Source: Tissierella sp. P1 (lineage in GTDB: Bacteria > Bacillota > Clostridia > Tissierellales > Tissierellaceae). Taken from it: 64,000 nt of DNA. Position 1 is the stretch's first letter. Every line of letters starts with the position of its first letter. The notes below the pieces were generated by a model. The model ran no database searches, was not told the origin of the DNA, and saw only the letters and a program-made list of their open reading frames with translations. The DNA is taken from positions 1-64,000 of the forward strand of contig NZ_NPMN01000002.1 in assembly GCF_002266425.1 (NCBI RefSeq). The letters run 5' to 3'. This document shows, piece after piece, positions 35,359 to 43,922 of this stretch. Position numbers and translations under genes: made by a program.

Positions 35359-35748
35359 ATGTTACTTAAAATAGACTTTGAGTCAGAAATGCCAATATAT
35401 GAACAGCTAAGACGGCAGATTATAATAGGCATAGCGACTGGTGAAGTAGAATTGGGAGAAGAGCTCCCTTCAGTCAGGCAATTAGGTGGAGATATTGGAA
35501 TCAATCTTCACACTGTAAATAAGACATATAATATATTAAAAAATGAAGGATATTTGATTATTGATAGAAGAAAAGGGGCTATGATAAAGGATAGATTACC
35601 AGAGGTCAATGATGATTATATGAATATACTTCAAAATGAATTAGACTATTTAATAGCAGATAGTAAAAATAGGGGAATCCAAAAAGATGAATTTTTAAAA
35701 CTTTGTAGTGGATTTTATGACAAACTGAAAGATAAAGAAGATAGATAG
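35359..35748 (+). CDS. GntR family (YtrA-like) transcriptional regulator
   Basis: 129 residues after GAGAGGA. The winged helix spans residues 8-80 (IYEQLRRQIIIGIATGEVELGEE, LPSVRQLGGDIGINLHTVNKTY, IDRRKGAMI), with only a short helical tail. It is 15 bases before a DUF1648 membrane protein, an arrangement seen with SdpI-type immunity or signalling proteins. It is a second paralogue of the regulator encoded at 25515. Confidence 0.92.
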   Translation: MLLKIDFESEMPIYEQLRRQIIIGIATGEVELGEELPSVRQLGGDIGINLHTVNKTYNILKNEGYLIIDRRKGAMIKDRLPEVNDDYMNILQNELDYLIADSKNRGIQKDEFLKLCSGFYDKLKDKEDR

Positions 35749-35763
35749 TATGGGGGTGACAGC

Positions 35764-36879
35764 ATGTCTGAGAGGATAGTTATGGTATTATTTAATTCAG
35801 TTGTATTATTGATATTGCTTATAATGCAAATATTAATGCCTAGAATAACAAGAAAAAATATACTTCTTGGAGTGAAAATACCAGAAGAAAAGATGGAAAC
35901 AGATGAGGTTAAGAACATTATTAAGGGATTTAAAAGGGAAAATCTTATTGTTGGAATACCTGTTTTGGTTATCATTTCTCTTTTAATATATTATATAGAT
36001 AATATTCATATATTTACATTGTCTGTATTTCTTTATATAGGAATACTTTTTTTAATATATATAAGATGGAATAAAAAGTCAAAAGAACTAAAGAAAGAAA
36101 AAGAATGGGATAAGCTGAAAGGAAGAGTAGTTGTTATAGATACTAAGTTTAGTAGAGATAGGGCGAAAAACAGTACTGTATCTCAAGGATGGTTTTTAGT
36201 CCCAGTAATTATGATATTAATAAGTACAGTATTATCTTTAATTATGTATCCATCTTTACCAGAGAAGATTCCAACTCATTGGGACCTTAATGGAAACGTA
36301 GATGGATATATGAATAAATCTATGTTTGCTGCATTATTAATGCCTCTTACACAAGCATTGATGGCCGTAATAGTATATATATCCTATTATTTTATGATAA
36401 GATCGAAGCAGCAAATAAATCCTAATGATCCTGAAATTTCTTTAAAAAAGAATATTATATTCAGAAAGGCATGGTCTATTTATTTTATTGTTACACTAAC
36501 TTTAATAGAGATTTTATTTACAGCTTTAAATATGATGACATTAGGATTATTCTCAAATATGAAATTATTTAATATTTACAGTTTTACAATCTATGGAATT
36601 ATAATAATAGGGTCTATAACATTGAGCATAGTATTGGGGCAAGGTGGAGATAGGATAAAATTAAAAGAAGAGGAAAACACTTCCAAAGGATATGATATCG
36701 ATGATGATAGGCTATGGAAATTGGGAAATACAATTTATTATAATCCAGATGATTCCTCGATATTTGTAGAAAAGAGAATAGGAATAGGATGGACTGTAAA
36801 TGCAGGAAGACCTTTTGGAATGTTTTTTATGATTTTACCTTTTGTAATGATTATAGTGATATTATTATTAGTTGAATAG
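35764..36879 (+). CDS. DUF1648/SdpI-related membrane protein
   Basis: 371 residues after TGGGGGTGA. Roughly eight membrane segments are visible. The DUF1648 motif YPSLPEKIPTHWDLNGNVDGY lies near residues 160-185. A DUF5808-like region near 310-340 (DDDRLWKLGNTIYYNPDD, followed by EKRIGIGWTVN) ends before the last helix. Relatives include SdpI, which protects Bacillus from the SdpC toxin and acts as a signalling receptor. Here it is paired with a GntR regulator rather than SdpR. No toxin gene is adjacent. Confidence 0.85.
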   Translation: MSERIVMVLFNSVVLLILLIMQILMPRITRKNILLGVKIPEEKMETDEVKNIIKGFKRENLIVGIPVLVIISLLIYYIDNIHIFTLSVFLYIGILFLIYIRWNKKSKELKKEKEWDKLKGRVVVIDTKFSRDRAKNSTVSQGWFLVPVIMILISTVLSLIMYPSLPEKIPTHWDLNGNVDGYMNKSMFAALLMPLTQALMAVIVYISYYFMIRSKQQINPNDPEISLKKNIIFRKAWSIYFIVTLTLIEILFTALNMMTLGLFSNMKLFNIYSFTIYGIIIIGSITLSIVLGQGGDRIKLKEEENTSKGYDIDDDRLWKLGNTIYYNPDDSSIFVEKRIGIGWTVNAGRPFGMFFMILPFVMIIVILLLVE

Positions 36880-36889
36880 AGAGAGTAAT

Positions 36890-36958
36890 ATGTATATATT
36901 GCATCTATTAGTTGTATTGTTTAGTTTTGCAGGAATTGGTATTAGATATTTTAAGTAG
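36890..36958 (+). CDS. Possible 22-aa hydrophobic peptide
   Basis: Starting 11 bases after the DUF1648 stop, with only a weak GAGAGAG site, a 22-codon frame encodes MYILHLLVVLFSFAGIGIRY plus two residues: one membrane-spanning helix. It could be a small membrane peptide of the same unit or chance. Nothing else coding is seen in 36960-37460. Confidence 0.25.
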   Translation: MYILHLLVVLFSFAGIGIRYFK

Positions 36959-37077
36959 TATTTCCTTATACCAAGAATTCATGAAAACAAATCACCATAT
37001 ATAATCATTAAGACGAAAAAAGCGTATTTCATAATAAATTACAAAGATTCTAATAAAATAATAGAGTTGCATAATAG

Positions 37078-37106
37078 ATTAAAGTGATGGGGACCATCAC
37101 TTTAAT
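37078..37106. repeat. Hairpin just upstream of the rib promoter
   Basis: ATTAAAGTGATGG, loop GGA, CCATCACTTTAAT: a perfect 13-bp stem ending 6 bases before the -35 box. It may terminate upstream transcripts (weak T-run) or be an operator. Confidence 0.6.
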
Positions 37107-37112
37107 TATCTG

Positions 37113-37141
37113 TTGACATAATAAAATAAATCTTATATAAT
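37113..37141 (+). promoter_or_regulatory. Riboflavin operon promoter
   Basis: Consensus TTGACA (37113-37118), 17-base spacer, TATAAT (37136-37141), about 20 bases upstream of the FMN riboswitch. Confidence 0.9.
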
Positions 37142-37160
37142 GACCTTGAAAACTAAATAA

Positions 37161-37270
37161 TTCTTCAGGGCAGGGTGCAATTCCCTACCGGCGGTATAGC
37201 CGCGAGCCTTAGATAGGCATGATTCGGTGAAACTCCGAAGCCGACAGTAAAGTCTGGATGAAAGAAGAAC
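37161..37270 (+). ncRNA. FMN riboswitch (RFN element)
   Basis: The conserved RFN core is clear: AGGGCAGGGTGCAATTCCCT, ACCGGCGGTATAGCCGCGAGC, then GATTCGGTGAAACTCCGAAGC, CGACAGTAAAGTCTGGATG and the closing AAAGAAGAA, in the standard six-helix order. When FMN binds, the downstream terminator at 37316 forms and ribDEBAH transcription stops. It sits between a consensus promoter and ribD. Confidence 0.97.
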
Positions 37271-37315
37271 AATATGAATCTTAGTAAATCAATACTATCA
37301 ATTTTTAGTGTACTA

Positions 37316-37352
37316 GGCTCTGAAATATTATATATTTCAGAGCCATTTTATT
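37316..37352 (+). terminator. Riboswitch-controlled terminator
   Basis: GGCTCTGAAATAT, short loop, ATATTTCAGAGCC: a 13-bp perfect stem followed by ATTTTATT. It lies 45 bases past the RFN aptamer and is the probable expression platform. Confidence 0.8.
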
Positions 37353-37382
37353 AAGATTATATTAAGAATATTAGTTATTCCT

Positions 37383-37422
37383 AATATAAAAGCCCTGATT
37401 TTTGTAATCAGGCTTTTATATT
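37383..37422 (+). terminator. Second long hairpin before ribD
   Basis: TAATATAAAAGCC-CTGATT pairs with AATCAG-GCTTTTATATTA with a single bulge. A second strong hairpin in tandem could act as a back-up terminator or hold the ribD ribosome site apart; it ends 27 bases before AGGAGGTG. Confidence 0.6.
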
Positions 37423-37460
37423 AGAAATTTGTTTCAGTTAGTATGAATAGGAGGTGTTTT

Positions 37461-38548
37461 ATGCACGAGAAATACATGAAGTTAGCACTAGAATTAGCTG
37501 AAAAGGGTAGAGGAAAGGTCAATCCCAATCCTATGGTAGGTGCAATTATAGTAAAAGAAAATAAAGTAATAGGTAAAGGATATCATGAGTGCTATGGCGA
37601 AGCACATGCAGAAGTAAAGGCTTTCCAAAATGCAACTGAAGATGTAGAGGGAGCTACTCTTTATGTAACACTAGAACCATGCTCTCATTACGGAAAAACC
37701 CCACCATGTGTAGATAAAATAATTGATAAAAAATCAATAGGGTTTTCATTGGTTCACTTGACCCTAATCCTTTAGTTTCAGGTAGAGGAGTTCAAAAACT
37801 CATAGATGCAGGTATAGAGGTTACAACAGGAATCTTACAAAAGGAATGCAGAGAGTTAAACGAAATATTTATGAAATATATAGTAGAAAGAAAGCCCTTT
37901 GTCATAATGAAAACAGCCATGTCCTTAGATGGGAAGATCGCAACTAAGATAGGTGAGTCAAAGTGGATCACCTGTTCTGAGTCGAGAAATAATGTACATC
38001 GCCTTAGGGATCAAGTGGCAGGAATTATGGTAGGCGTGAATACTGTAATAATGGATAATCCAGAATTAACTTGTAGGATTGAAAATGGTAATAACCCTGT
38101 AAGAATAATAGTAGACAGTAGTCTTAGGATACCTATAGATTCTAAGGTTTTAGGTAAGCAGCATATAGCAAAAACCATAATAGCTACGACGCCTCAGGCA
38201 GATATAAGAAAGAAAATTGAAATTGAAGACAAAGGGGTTAAGGTATTAATTACTGAAAGTCTAAAAGGAAAGGTAGATTTACAAGAACTTATGTCAAAGC
38301 TAGCTATGGAAAATATTGATAGTGTATTTCTTGAGGGAGGTTCTACCCTTAACTTTTCTGCTCTTGAACAATCTATAGTTGATAAGGTCCAAGTCTATAT
38401 TGCTCCAAAGATAATCGGAGGAGACAAATCAAAAACACCAGTGAGCGGTAGTGGAGTTGAGTGCTTAATAAACGCATTTCAACTTCATAGGGTAAGTTAT
38501 AGAACTATAGGTGAAGATATATTGATAGAAGGTTATATAAGGCGGTGA
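37461..38548 (+). pseudogene. ribD: Bifunctional riboflavin deaminase/reductase RibD, frame broken in an A-run
   Basis: The ATG at 37461 follows AGGAGGTG. The N-terminal deaminase domain has NPNPMVGAI, HAEVKA (zinc His and catalytic Glu) and LEPCSHYGKTPPC (zinc Cys pair). The frame runs into a stop at 37775. If the six-A run at 37728-37733 had seven As, it would read KKINRVFIGSLDPNPLVSGRGVQ and continue through the reductase domain (VIMKTAMSLDGKIAT, SKWIT, VEGG-like LEGGSTLNFSAL) to 38548. The repaired protein has about 362 residues, the normal length. It performs steps two and three of riboflavin synthesis. As the reductase half has no own ribosome site, a real mutation would block the pathway. 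Confidence 0.93.
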
Positions 38549-38554
38549 TTTAAA

Positions 38555-39207
38555 ATGTTTACAGGAATAGTAGAAGAAATAGGTAAAGTTCAAGGGATAA
38601 GAAGAGGAGAGAGATCATTTACACTTACAATCTCCGGATCTTTGGTTTTAGACAAAACTTTCATAGGAGATAGTATTTGCACCAATGGAGTATGCTTAAC
38701 AGTTACAAAGATAAACAACAATAGCTTTGAGGCTGATGTTATGGTTGAGACCCTAAGAAGAAGTAATCTAGGAGTTCTCAAAATAGGGAGTTATGTAAAT
38801 TTGGAAAGAGCATTGGCCCTGGATAAAAGGCTAGGAGGACATTTAGTAAGCGGTCATATAGATGGAGTAGGAGAAATAATCTCAAGAGAAAAAGAAGATA
38901 ATGCTACTTGGATTACTATAAAGCTTCACCAGACATACTTAGATATATAATTGAAAAAGGTTCTATTGCAATTGATGGAATTAGCTTAACTGTAGCATAT
39001 GTAGATGAATATGTATTTAAGGTTTCTATAATCCCACATACTAGTATAAATACAACACTCCTAGACAAAATACGAGGTGACAAAGTAAATCTAGAATGTG
39101 ACCTTATAGGTAAGTATGTTGAAAAATTATTGGGTCTACAGAAACAAGATAAGGTAGTTAATAGCAGAGTAAATGAGGATTTCCTAGAGATTAATGGATT
39201 CATTTAA
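38555..39207 (+). pseudogene. ribE: Riboflavin synthase alpha chain, frame broken by one base
   Basis: It begins MFTGIVEEIGKV, the invariant start of riboflavin synthase. The first lumazine-binding repeat contains NGVCLTV and the GGHLVSGHIDGVG segment. The frame stops at 38950. One extra A in the AAA at 38920-38922 turns TIKLHQ into [27 protein letters not shown] and continues to 39207, about 217 residues, with the second repeat and IPHTSINTT. It dismutates 6,7-dimethyl-8-ribityllumazine to riboflavin. It is the second broken gene of the same operon. Confidence 0.93.
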
Positions 39208-39219
39208 GGAGGGATTAAG

Positions 39220-40419
39220 ATGTTTGAATTTAATAGCATTGATGAAGCTATTGAAGATATTAAAGCAGGAAAAATGATAATAGTAGTTGATGATCCTGAT
39301 AGGGAAAATGAAGGGGATTTATTAATGGCAGCTGAAAAAACTACACCAGAGGATATAAATTTTATGGCTAAGTATGGGCGTGGGCTTATATGTATGCCTT
39401 TAGATGAACAAAGAATAAAAGAACTTGAAATTCAACCTATGGTTGAGAATAATACTGACAATCATGAAACCGCCTTTACAGTATCTATAGACCATGTAGA
39501 TACTACTACAGGAATTTCAGCCTATGAAAGGGCTCTAACGATACAAAAAGTATTAGATGAAAGTTCAAAGAAAGATGATTTTAGAAGGCCAGGACATATT
39601 TTTCCGCTAAAGGCAAGAGAAGGTGGGGTCCTAAGACGAACAGGTCATACAGAAGCAGGAGTAGATTTAGCGAAGCTAGCGGGATTAAAGCCAGCTGGAG
39701 TAATTTGTGAAATAATGAATGATAATGGCACTATGTCAAGGACTCCAGAACTCATGGTATTTGCGCAGGAGCATAGACTAAAAATTATAACAATCGCTGA
39801 TTTAATTTCTTATAGAAGACATAAGGAGAAATTAATTGAAAGAGTTGTTGAAACAAAAATGCCAACAAAATATGGAGATTTTAAAATATATGGATTCATA
39901 AATAAGATAAATGGTGAACACCACGTAGCCCTAGTAAAGGGTGATATAACAACTGGTGAACCAATTCTAGCAAGAATTCACTCAGAGTGTCTTACTGGAG
40001 ACGCCTTAGGATCAAAAAGATGTGATTGCGGGGAACAATATGCTGCGGCAATGGAAAAAATTGCAGAAGAAGGGAGAGGAGTACTACTATATATGAGACA
40101 AGAGGGTAGAGGTATAGGACTTATTAATAAACTAAAGGCTTATGCTCTACAGGATCAAGGATTTGATACAGTTGAAGCCAATATTAAACTTGGATTCCCT
40201 CCTGATATGCGTGAATATGGCATAGGAGCTCAAATACTAAATGACTTAGGAATTAAAAAACTTAAGTTAATGACTAATAATCCAAGGAAAATAAATGGTT
40301 TATCAGGCTATGATATTGAAATAGTTGAAAGAGTACCAATTCAAATGAATCATAACGAGGTAAATGAATTTTATTTAAAAACAAAACAGAAGAAAATGAA
40401 TCATATATTAAAATATTAA
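39220..40419 (+). CDS. ribBA: Bifunctional DHBP synthase / GTP cyclohydrolase II
   Basis: 399 residues, intact, after AAGGAGGG. The N-terminal half (1-200) is 3,4-dihydroxy-2-butanone-4-phosphate synthase, with [16 protein letters not shown] (acidic metal site) and [11 protein letters not shown]. The C-terminal half (205-399) is GTP cyclohydrolase II, with zinc Cys ligands in [20 protein letters not shown] and the [10 protein letters not shown] catalytic segment. It provides both precursors of the riboflavin pathway. Gap to ribE 12 bases. Confidence 0.97.
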   Translation: MFEFNSIDEAIEDIKAGKMIIVVDDPDRENEGDLLMAAEKTTPEDINFMAKYGRGLICMPLDEQRIKELEIQPMVENNTDNHETAFTVSIDHVDTTTGISAYERALTIQKVLDESSKKDDFRRPGHIFPLKAREGGVLRRTGHTEAGVDLAKLAGLKPAGVICEIMNDNGTMSRTPELMVFAQEHRLKIITIADLISYRRHKEKLIERVVETKMPTKYGDFKIYGFINKINGEHHVALVKGDITTGEPILARIHSECLTGDALGSKRCDCGEQYAAAMEKIAEEGRGVLLYMRQEGRGIGLINKLKAYALQDQGFDTVEANIKLGFPPDMREYGIGAQILNDLGIKKLKLMTNNPRKINGLSGYDIEIVERVPIQMNHNEVNEFYLKTKQKKMNHILKY

Positions 40420-40435
40420 GGTGGAGGTAATTAGA

Positions 40436-40897
40436 ATGAGAATAATTGAGGGAAATTTAGTCGCACAAGGTATTAAAGTTGGAATAGTAGTAGGTAGATT
40501 TAATGAATTTATAGTTTCAAAATTATTAGGCGGTGCTCTTGATGGTTTAAAGAGACATGGTGTAGAAGATGAGTATATTGAGGTAGCTTGGGTGCCAGGT
40601 GCATTTGAAATTCCATTAGTAGCTAAAAAAATGGCAAACAGCAATAAATATGATGCAGTGATATGTTTAGGTGCTGTAATTCGTGGATCAACACCGCATT
40701 TTGATTATGTTTGTGCTGAAGTATCAAAAGGTATTGCCAGCGTAACATTAAGCTCAGAAATTCCAGTTATCTTTGGAGTATTAACAACAGATAGTATTGA
40801 ACAAGCTATAGAAAGAGCTGGAACTAAAGCAGGTAATAAGGGATATGATGCAGCAGTATCAGCTATAGAAATGGCAAATCTGTTAAAAAGCTTCTAA
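40436..40897 (+). CDS. ribH: 6,7-dimethyl-8-ribityllumazine synthase
   Basis: 153 residues from the ATG at 40436, which follows GTGGAGGT at 7 bases; the frame opens at 40421 before the site. Motifs are [51 protein letters not shown] (catalytic His) and [24 protein letters not shown]. It condenses the butanone phosphate with the ribityl-pyrimidine to make the RibE substrate, usually as a 60-mer. It is the last rib gene. The next gene starts 4 bases later. Confidence 0.97.
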   Translation: MRIIEGNLVAQGIKVGIVVGRFNEFIVSKLLGGALDGLKRHGVEDEYIEVAWVPGAFEIPLVAKKMANSNKYDAVICLGAVIRGSTPHFDYVCAEVSKGIASVTLSSEIPVIFGVLTTDSIEQAIERAGTKAGNKGYDAAVSAIEMANLLKSF

Positions 40898-40901
40898 AAC
40901 T

Positions 40902-41564
40902 ATGGATAAGATAAAAAATATTATATTTGATTATGATGGTACATTGCATAATAGCATGATAATATATGGTCAAGGATTTAGACAAGCCTATAAATATCTA
41001 GTAGAGTTAGGTTATGCACAAGAAAGATTATGGGATGATAATGAGATAAGTAAATGGATTGGATTTAGCAGCAAGGAAATGTGGAATGAATTTATGCCAG
41101 AATTGCCAGAAGATGAGAAGAAGAAATGTAGCAATATAATAGGCTCATATATGATTCAATGCATAAATGAAAATAAAGCCGAACTTTATGAAGGGGCAAT
41201 AGATATTCTTGAATATTTAAAAGAGAAGGGATTTAATTTAATATTTCTCAGCAATTGTAAAATAGAATATATGGAGGCTCAGAGGAGAAGTTTTAATTTG
41301 GATAATTACTTTAAAGATTTCTATTGTACAGAAGAATTTGGATTTATACCTAAATATGATATTTTTCATGCAATAAAGGCAAAATATAATGGAAACTTTT
41401 TAGTAGTTGGAGATAGGTATCAGGATATGGAAATTGCTAAGGTCTATAACTTAGTTTTCATTGGCTGTAAATATGGATTTGGAAAAGAAGGTGAACTTAA
41501 GGATTCAAATTTTTTAATCCATAATATTTTAGAAATAAAAGAAATAATTGAGGAAATTAATTAA
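40902..41564 (+). CDS. HAD family hydrolase
   Basis: 220 residues, 4 bases after ribH and so in the rib operon. HAD motif I is IIFDYDGTL (nucleophile Asp10, Asp12), motif II is IFLSNCK and motif IV is VVGDRYQDMEIA. The cap is a helical C1 type. HAD enzymes are phosphatases. An attractive inference is that it removes the phosphate from the 5-amino-6-ribitylamino-uracil phosphate, the step lacking a dedicated enzyme in the operon. Sequence alone does not prove this. Confidence 0.88.
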   Translation: MDKIKNIIFDYDGTLHNSMIIYGQGFRQAYKYLVELGYAQERLWDDNEISKWIGFSSKEMWNEFMPELPEDEKKKCSNIIGSYMIQCINENKAELYEGAIDILEYLKEKGFNLIFLSNCKIEYMEAQRRSFNLDNYFKDFYCTEEFGFIPKYDIFHAIKAKYNGNFLVVGDRYQDMEIAKVYNLVFIGCKYGFGKEGELKDSNFLIHNILEIKEIIEEIN

Positions 41565-41594
41565 AATAAGACAAAGTTAACTTTGTCTTATTTT
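41563..41594. terminator. Bidirectional terminator at the end of the rib operon
   Basis: AAAATAAGACAAAGTT followed by its exact complement: a 16-bp palindrome with T-runs on both strands, between convergent genes. Confidence 0.92.
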
Positions 41595-41901
41595 AGTTGT
41601 GTCTACTTGATAAATCATTTAATAAATCTGAGGTTAATTTATTTATATCTTCCATTTGCTTATTTAGTTTATCAAATTTTTTAGATAATTCTCTATCCTT
41701 TGTTCTTCCCAAATCATTGGCATTAAGCAGCATACTTATGCTTGTAAAATGCTCCATATTAGAAAAATTATTTTCTTCTATTTTTTTAGCCTGATTAAGT
41801 ATCTCGGCAATAGCCTTTGGGTTTTCCATACTACTATCCATATTAGATGCATTGCTTAAATCTCTGTTTTGAGCTTGATCCGAAGCTTTTGGATTTTTCA
41901 T
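41593..41901 (-). CDS. Hypothetical small polar protein
   Basis: 102 residues after AAGGATG. Asn/Ser/Met-rich, hydrophilic start (PKASDQAQNRDLSNASNMD) followed by two amphipathic helices (AIAEILNQAKKIEENN; ELSKKFDKLNKQMEDINKLTSDLL). No signal peptide or membrane segment. The family is not recognised. Its setting beside a DUF3787 spore protein and a VanW gene would fit a small sporulation product, which is a guess. Confidence 0.6.
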   Translation of the reverse strand: MKNPKASDQAQNRDLSNASNMDSSMENPKAIAEILNQAKKIEENNFSNMEHFTSISMLLNANDLGRTKDRELSKKFDKLNKQMEDINKLTSDLLNDLSSRHN

Positions 41902-41977
41902 GACATCATCCTTTCATATATCTATAGGATTAGTATGGCATAATATATAAAAATTATCATAAAAAATAGCCCTTAGG

Positions 41978-42190
41978 CTACTTTTTATTTATATCATCTA
42001 CCCATTCTTTTGCCTCTACTACTGCATCATATGTCGGTATTGCAACACCAGAATCTGGTATTTTCTTTTCAGTATTGTAGTATACATCCGTTGGAGAATA
42101 TCCAAAATTAGGATCTTTATGATTTTTATATGAACCAGTTGCTGATTTATATTCTGTATCAGTATTCAAACTTCTTTTGTCTTCCTTCAT
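41978..42190 (-). CDS. DUF3787 family spore-surface-type protein
   Basis: 70 residues after AGGGAGGG. The C-terminal half has the DUF3787 pattern IPDSGVAIPTYDAVVEAKEWVDDINKK. Related clostridial proteins have been found on the spore surface. The tiny hydrophilic product has no signal peptide. It supports the idea of a spore-former. Monocistronic by appearance. Confidence 0.75.
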   Translation of the reverse strand: MKEDKRSLNTDTEYKSATGSYKNHKDPNFGYSPTDVYYNTEKKIPDSGVAIPTYDAVVEAKEWVDDINKK

Positions 42191-42258
42191 TTTAATCCCT
42201 CCCTAAAAACATTTCATGGATTATAATACTTATACCCAGTGACTTGAAAAAATCCCAA

Positions 42259-43179
42259 TTAATTAGTCTCTATCACTTTAGGTAATGGCTCATAATGGCT
42301 AACTCCCATATTTTTTATGATGTAATGTTCATCATTATAGAATATAGTAATAGTTGATTTGACCGTTGCCCCATCCATTCCTCCTAGGATGGTTCTCATC
42401 TCGCCCTGTTTTAAATTTTCGTTTTTAATGTGTTTAACAGGAGGAGTGGTAACATTACTAACCTCATGATTCCATATTACTTTAGGAGGCTTTTCGCTGC
42501 CATAGAATCCCATATACAATCTGTTACCAATCATTTCTGCCCAAATCAATATTGAATTTTCTGTAGTATTTTTAAATCTAAGGTCTTTTACACCGTAGGC
42601 TACAGTTGCATCCTGCCCATAAGGTACATAATTAACTGGCATAGAGTGATTATGTCTTTCTATTACTTCAAGGTTAGATAATACAGCTAGATTATAAAGA
42701 GTTGTGGCAATTTTACATACTCCTCCACCTTCAGTCATTATTATATTACCTCCAATATAGGAGGCTCCCTCTCTAAATCCTCTAAGCTTAGTATAAGGAC
42801 CTATGGCGGAATTTTGAGAAAATATTTTAGAAGATTTAATTACCTGACCTTTAACTTTTTGACTAGCTAAACTAACATTATATTCCTCTCCAGGCAATGG
42901 ATTTTTAAGAACGGCACAAAAACCAGCTATAAGGGTATGAGTATCATATTTATCCTTAGCCTTTAAAAATTCCTTATCATTTCTCCAAGGCATATTACTT
43001 ACTTCTCCCGATACTTCAGGAATATCATAGCGTTCATTCCTTTTATTGATCATAAATTCAGGCTCAGAATTAACAATTGTAAATTTATTATCTAAAATTG
43101 GATTACTAATAGCATAAGATTTTGTTGATAATAATATAGCTAGACTAATTGGTAGAATAGTTAATTTAAATTTATCCAT
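42259..43179 (-). CDS. VanW family exported protein
   Basis: 306 residues from the ATG at 43179, placed after GGAGG; the earlier ATG at 43191 overlaps the site. A signal peptide covers residues 1-24. The VanW core is visible: YTKLRGFREGASYIGGN, MTEGGGVCKIATTLYNLAVLSNLEVIERHNHSMPV and YGVKDLRFKN. A G5-like tail is not obvious. VanW occurs in some vancomycin resistance clusters but is widespread and uncharacterised in Clostridia. There are no van ligase or dehydrogenase genes here, so a resistance call is not supported. Confidence 0.88.
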   Translation of the reverse strand: MDKFKLTILPISLAILLSTKSYAISNPILDNKFTIVNSEPEFMINKRNERYDIPEVSGEVSNMPWRNDKEFLKAKDKYDTHTLIAGFCAVLKNPLPGEEYNVSLASQKVKGQVIKSSKIFSQNSAIGPYTKLRGFREGASYIGGNIIMTEGGGVCKIATTLYNLAVLSNLEVIERHNHSMPVNYVPYGQDATVAYGVKDLRFKNTTENSILIWAEMIGNRLYMGFYGSEKPPKVIWNHEVSNVTTPPVKHIKNENLKQGEMRTILGGMDGATVKSTITIFYNDEHYIIKNMGVSHYEPLPKVIETN

Positions 43180-43301
43180 AAGAACCTCCATATATAAAAT
43201 AAGATTTATATCCTAGTAATATAGTTTCTTGATTTTATGGATAAAATATTCTAATGTTCATTGCCATTATCTGTTATGTAAGTATGATTTAAAATTTTTA
43301 A

Positions 43302-43328
43302 AAGCATCTAGAGGTAAGCTAGACGCTT
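43302..43328 (-). terminator. Terminator of the ferritin-like gene
   Basis: Read on the minus strand: AAGCGTCTAG, 7-base loop, CTAGATGCTT (one G-U pair), then TTAAAAATTTT. Confidence 0.6.
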
Positions 43329-43334
43329 CTAAAT

Positions 43335-43757
43335 TTAAAGAGAATTGTAAAGAGTACTAAATTGAGTAGCATGTTCTAGTTCATCTACCATAGCATAATA
43401 AAATGTATCTCTGACAAATTGATCGGAGGTTGAAAGCTGTACATCCCTATAAAATTCGCCTGCTTCCAGTTCACCTTTTAATGCTATTAATATTCCTTCC
43501 TTGTAATTTGGATAAATTGTGGGGGTAACGACATATTGTGGCATATAACCTGTAAGATAACAATAAAGTCTAGAAAATTTTTCCAAGTGATCCAATTCAT
43601 CTTCCATAGCATGTCGAATAAACTCTCTATGCAAATCATTTGGGGCTTCTCTTAACAATCTTCCATAAAATTCAGCAGCTGTGGCTTCATCTGCAATTGA
43701 GTCATATACAAATTCAACTATTTGTGGTATTTTATGGCATCCCAGTAATGGTAACAT
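43335..43757 (-). CDS. Ferritin-like diiron domain protein, internally duplicated
   Basis: 140 residues. Two similar halves each supply ExxAxxFY and, later, DExxH: ADEATAAEFY...MEDELDHLEKF in the first and LKGELEAGEFY...MVDELEHATQF in the second. This is the four-helix diiron ligand set of rubrerythrin/ferritin-like proteins. No rubredoxin Cys motif is attached. An oxidative-stress or iron role is typical; the CotJC/coat-type ferritin-likes of spores are an alternative. It is preceded by AAGGAGGG. Confidence 0.85.
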   Translation of the reverse strand: MLPLLGCHKIPQIVEFVYDSIADEATAAEFYGRLLREAPNDLHREFIRHAMEDELDHLEKFSRLYCYLTGYMPQYVVTPTIYPNYKEGILIALKGELEAGEFYRDVQLSTSDQFVRDTFYYAMVDELEHATQFSTLYNSL

Positions 43758-43922
43758 TTTATCCCTCCTTAATTTCTTTTCATAATATTTTATTCAGTTT
43801 GAGAAATAATGTGAGTAGGTTATGTAGTGATAGAAAGGATTAACTATAGACATAATGGGACAAATAAAGTAAAATTATATGAAGACAAAAGCCTTATATA
43901 ATATTTAGAAATGGGGTAAGAA

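Noticed and set aside
42259..43179. Vancomycin resistance locus because of VanW
   Set aside because: VanW is common in Clostridia without resistance; there are no vanA/B-type ligase, dehydrogenase, dipeptidase or sensor genes here.
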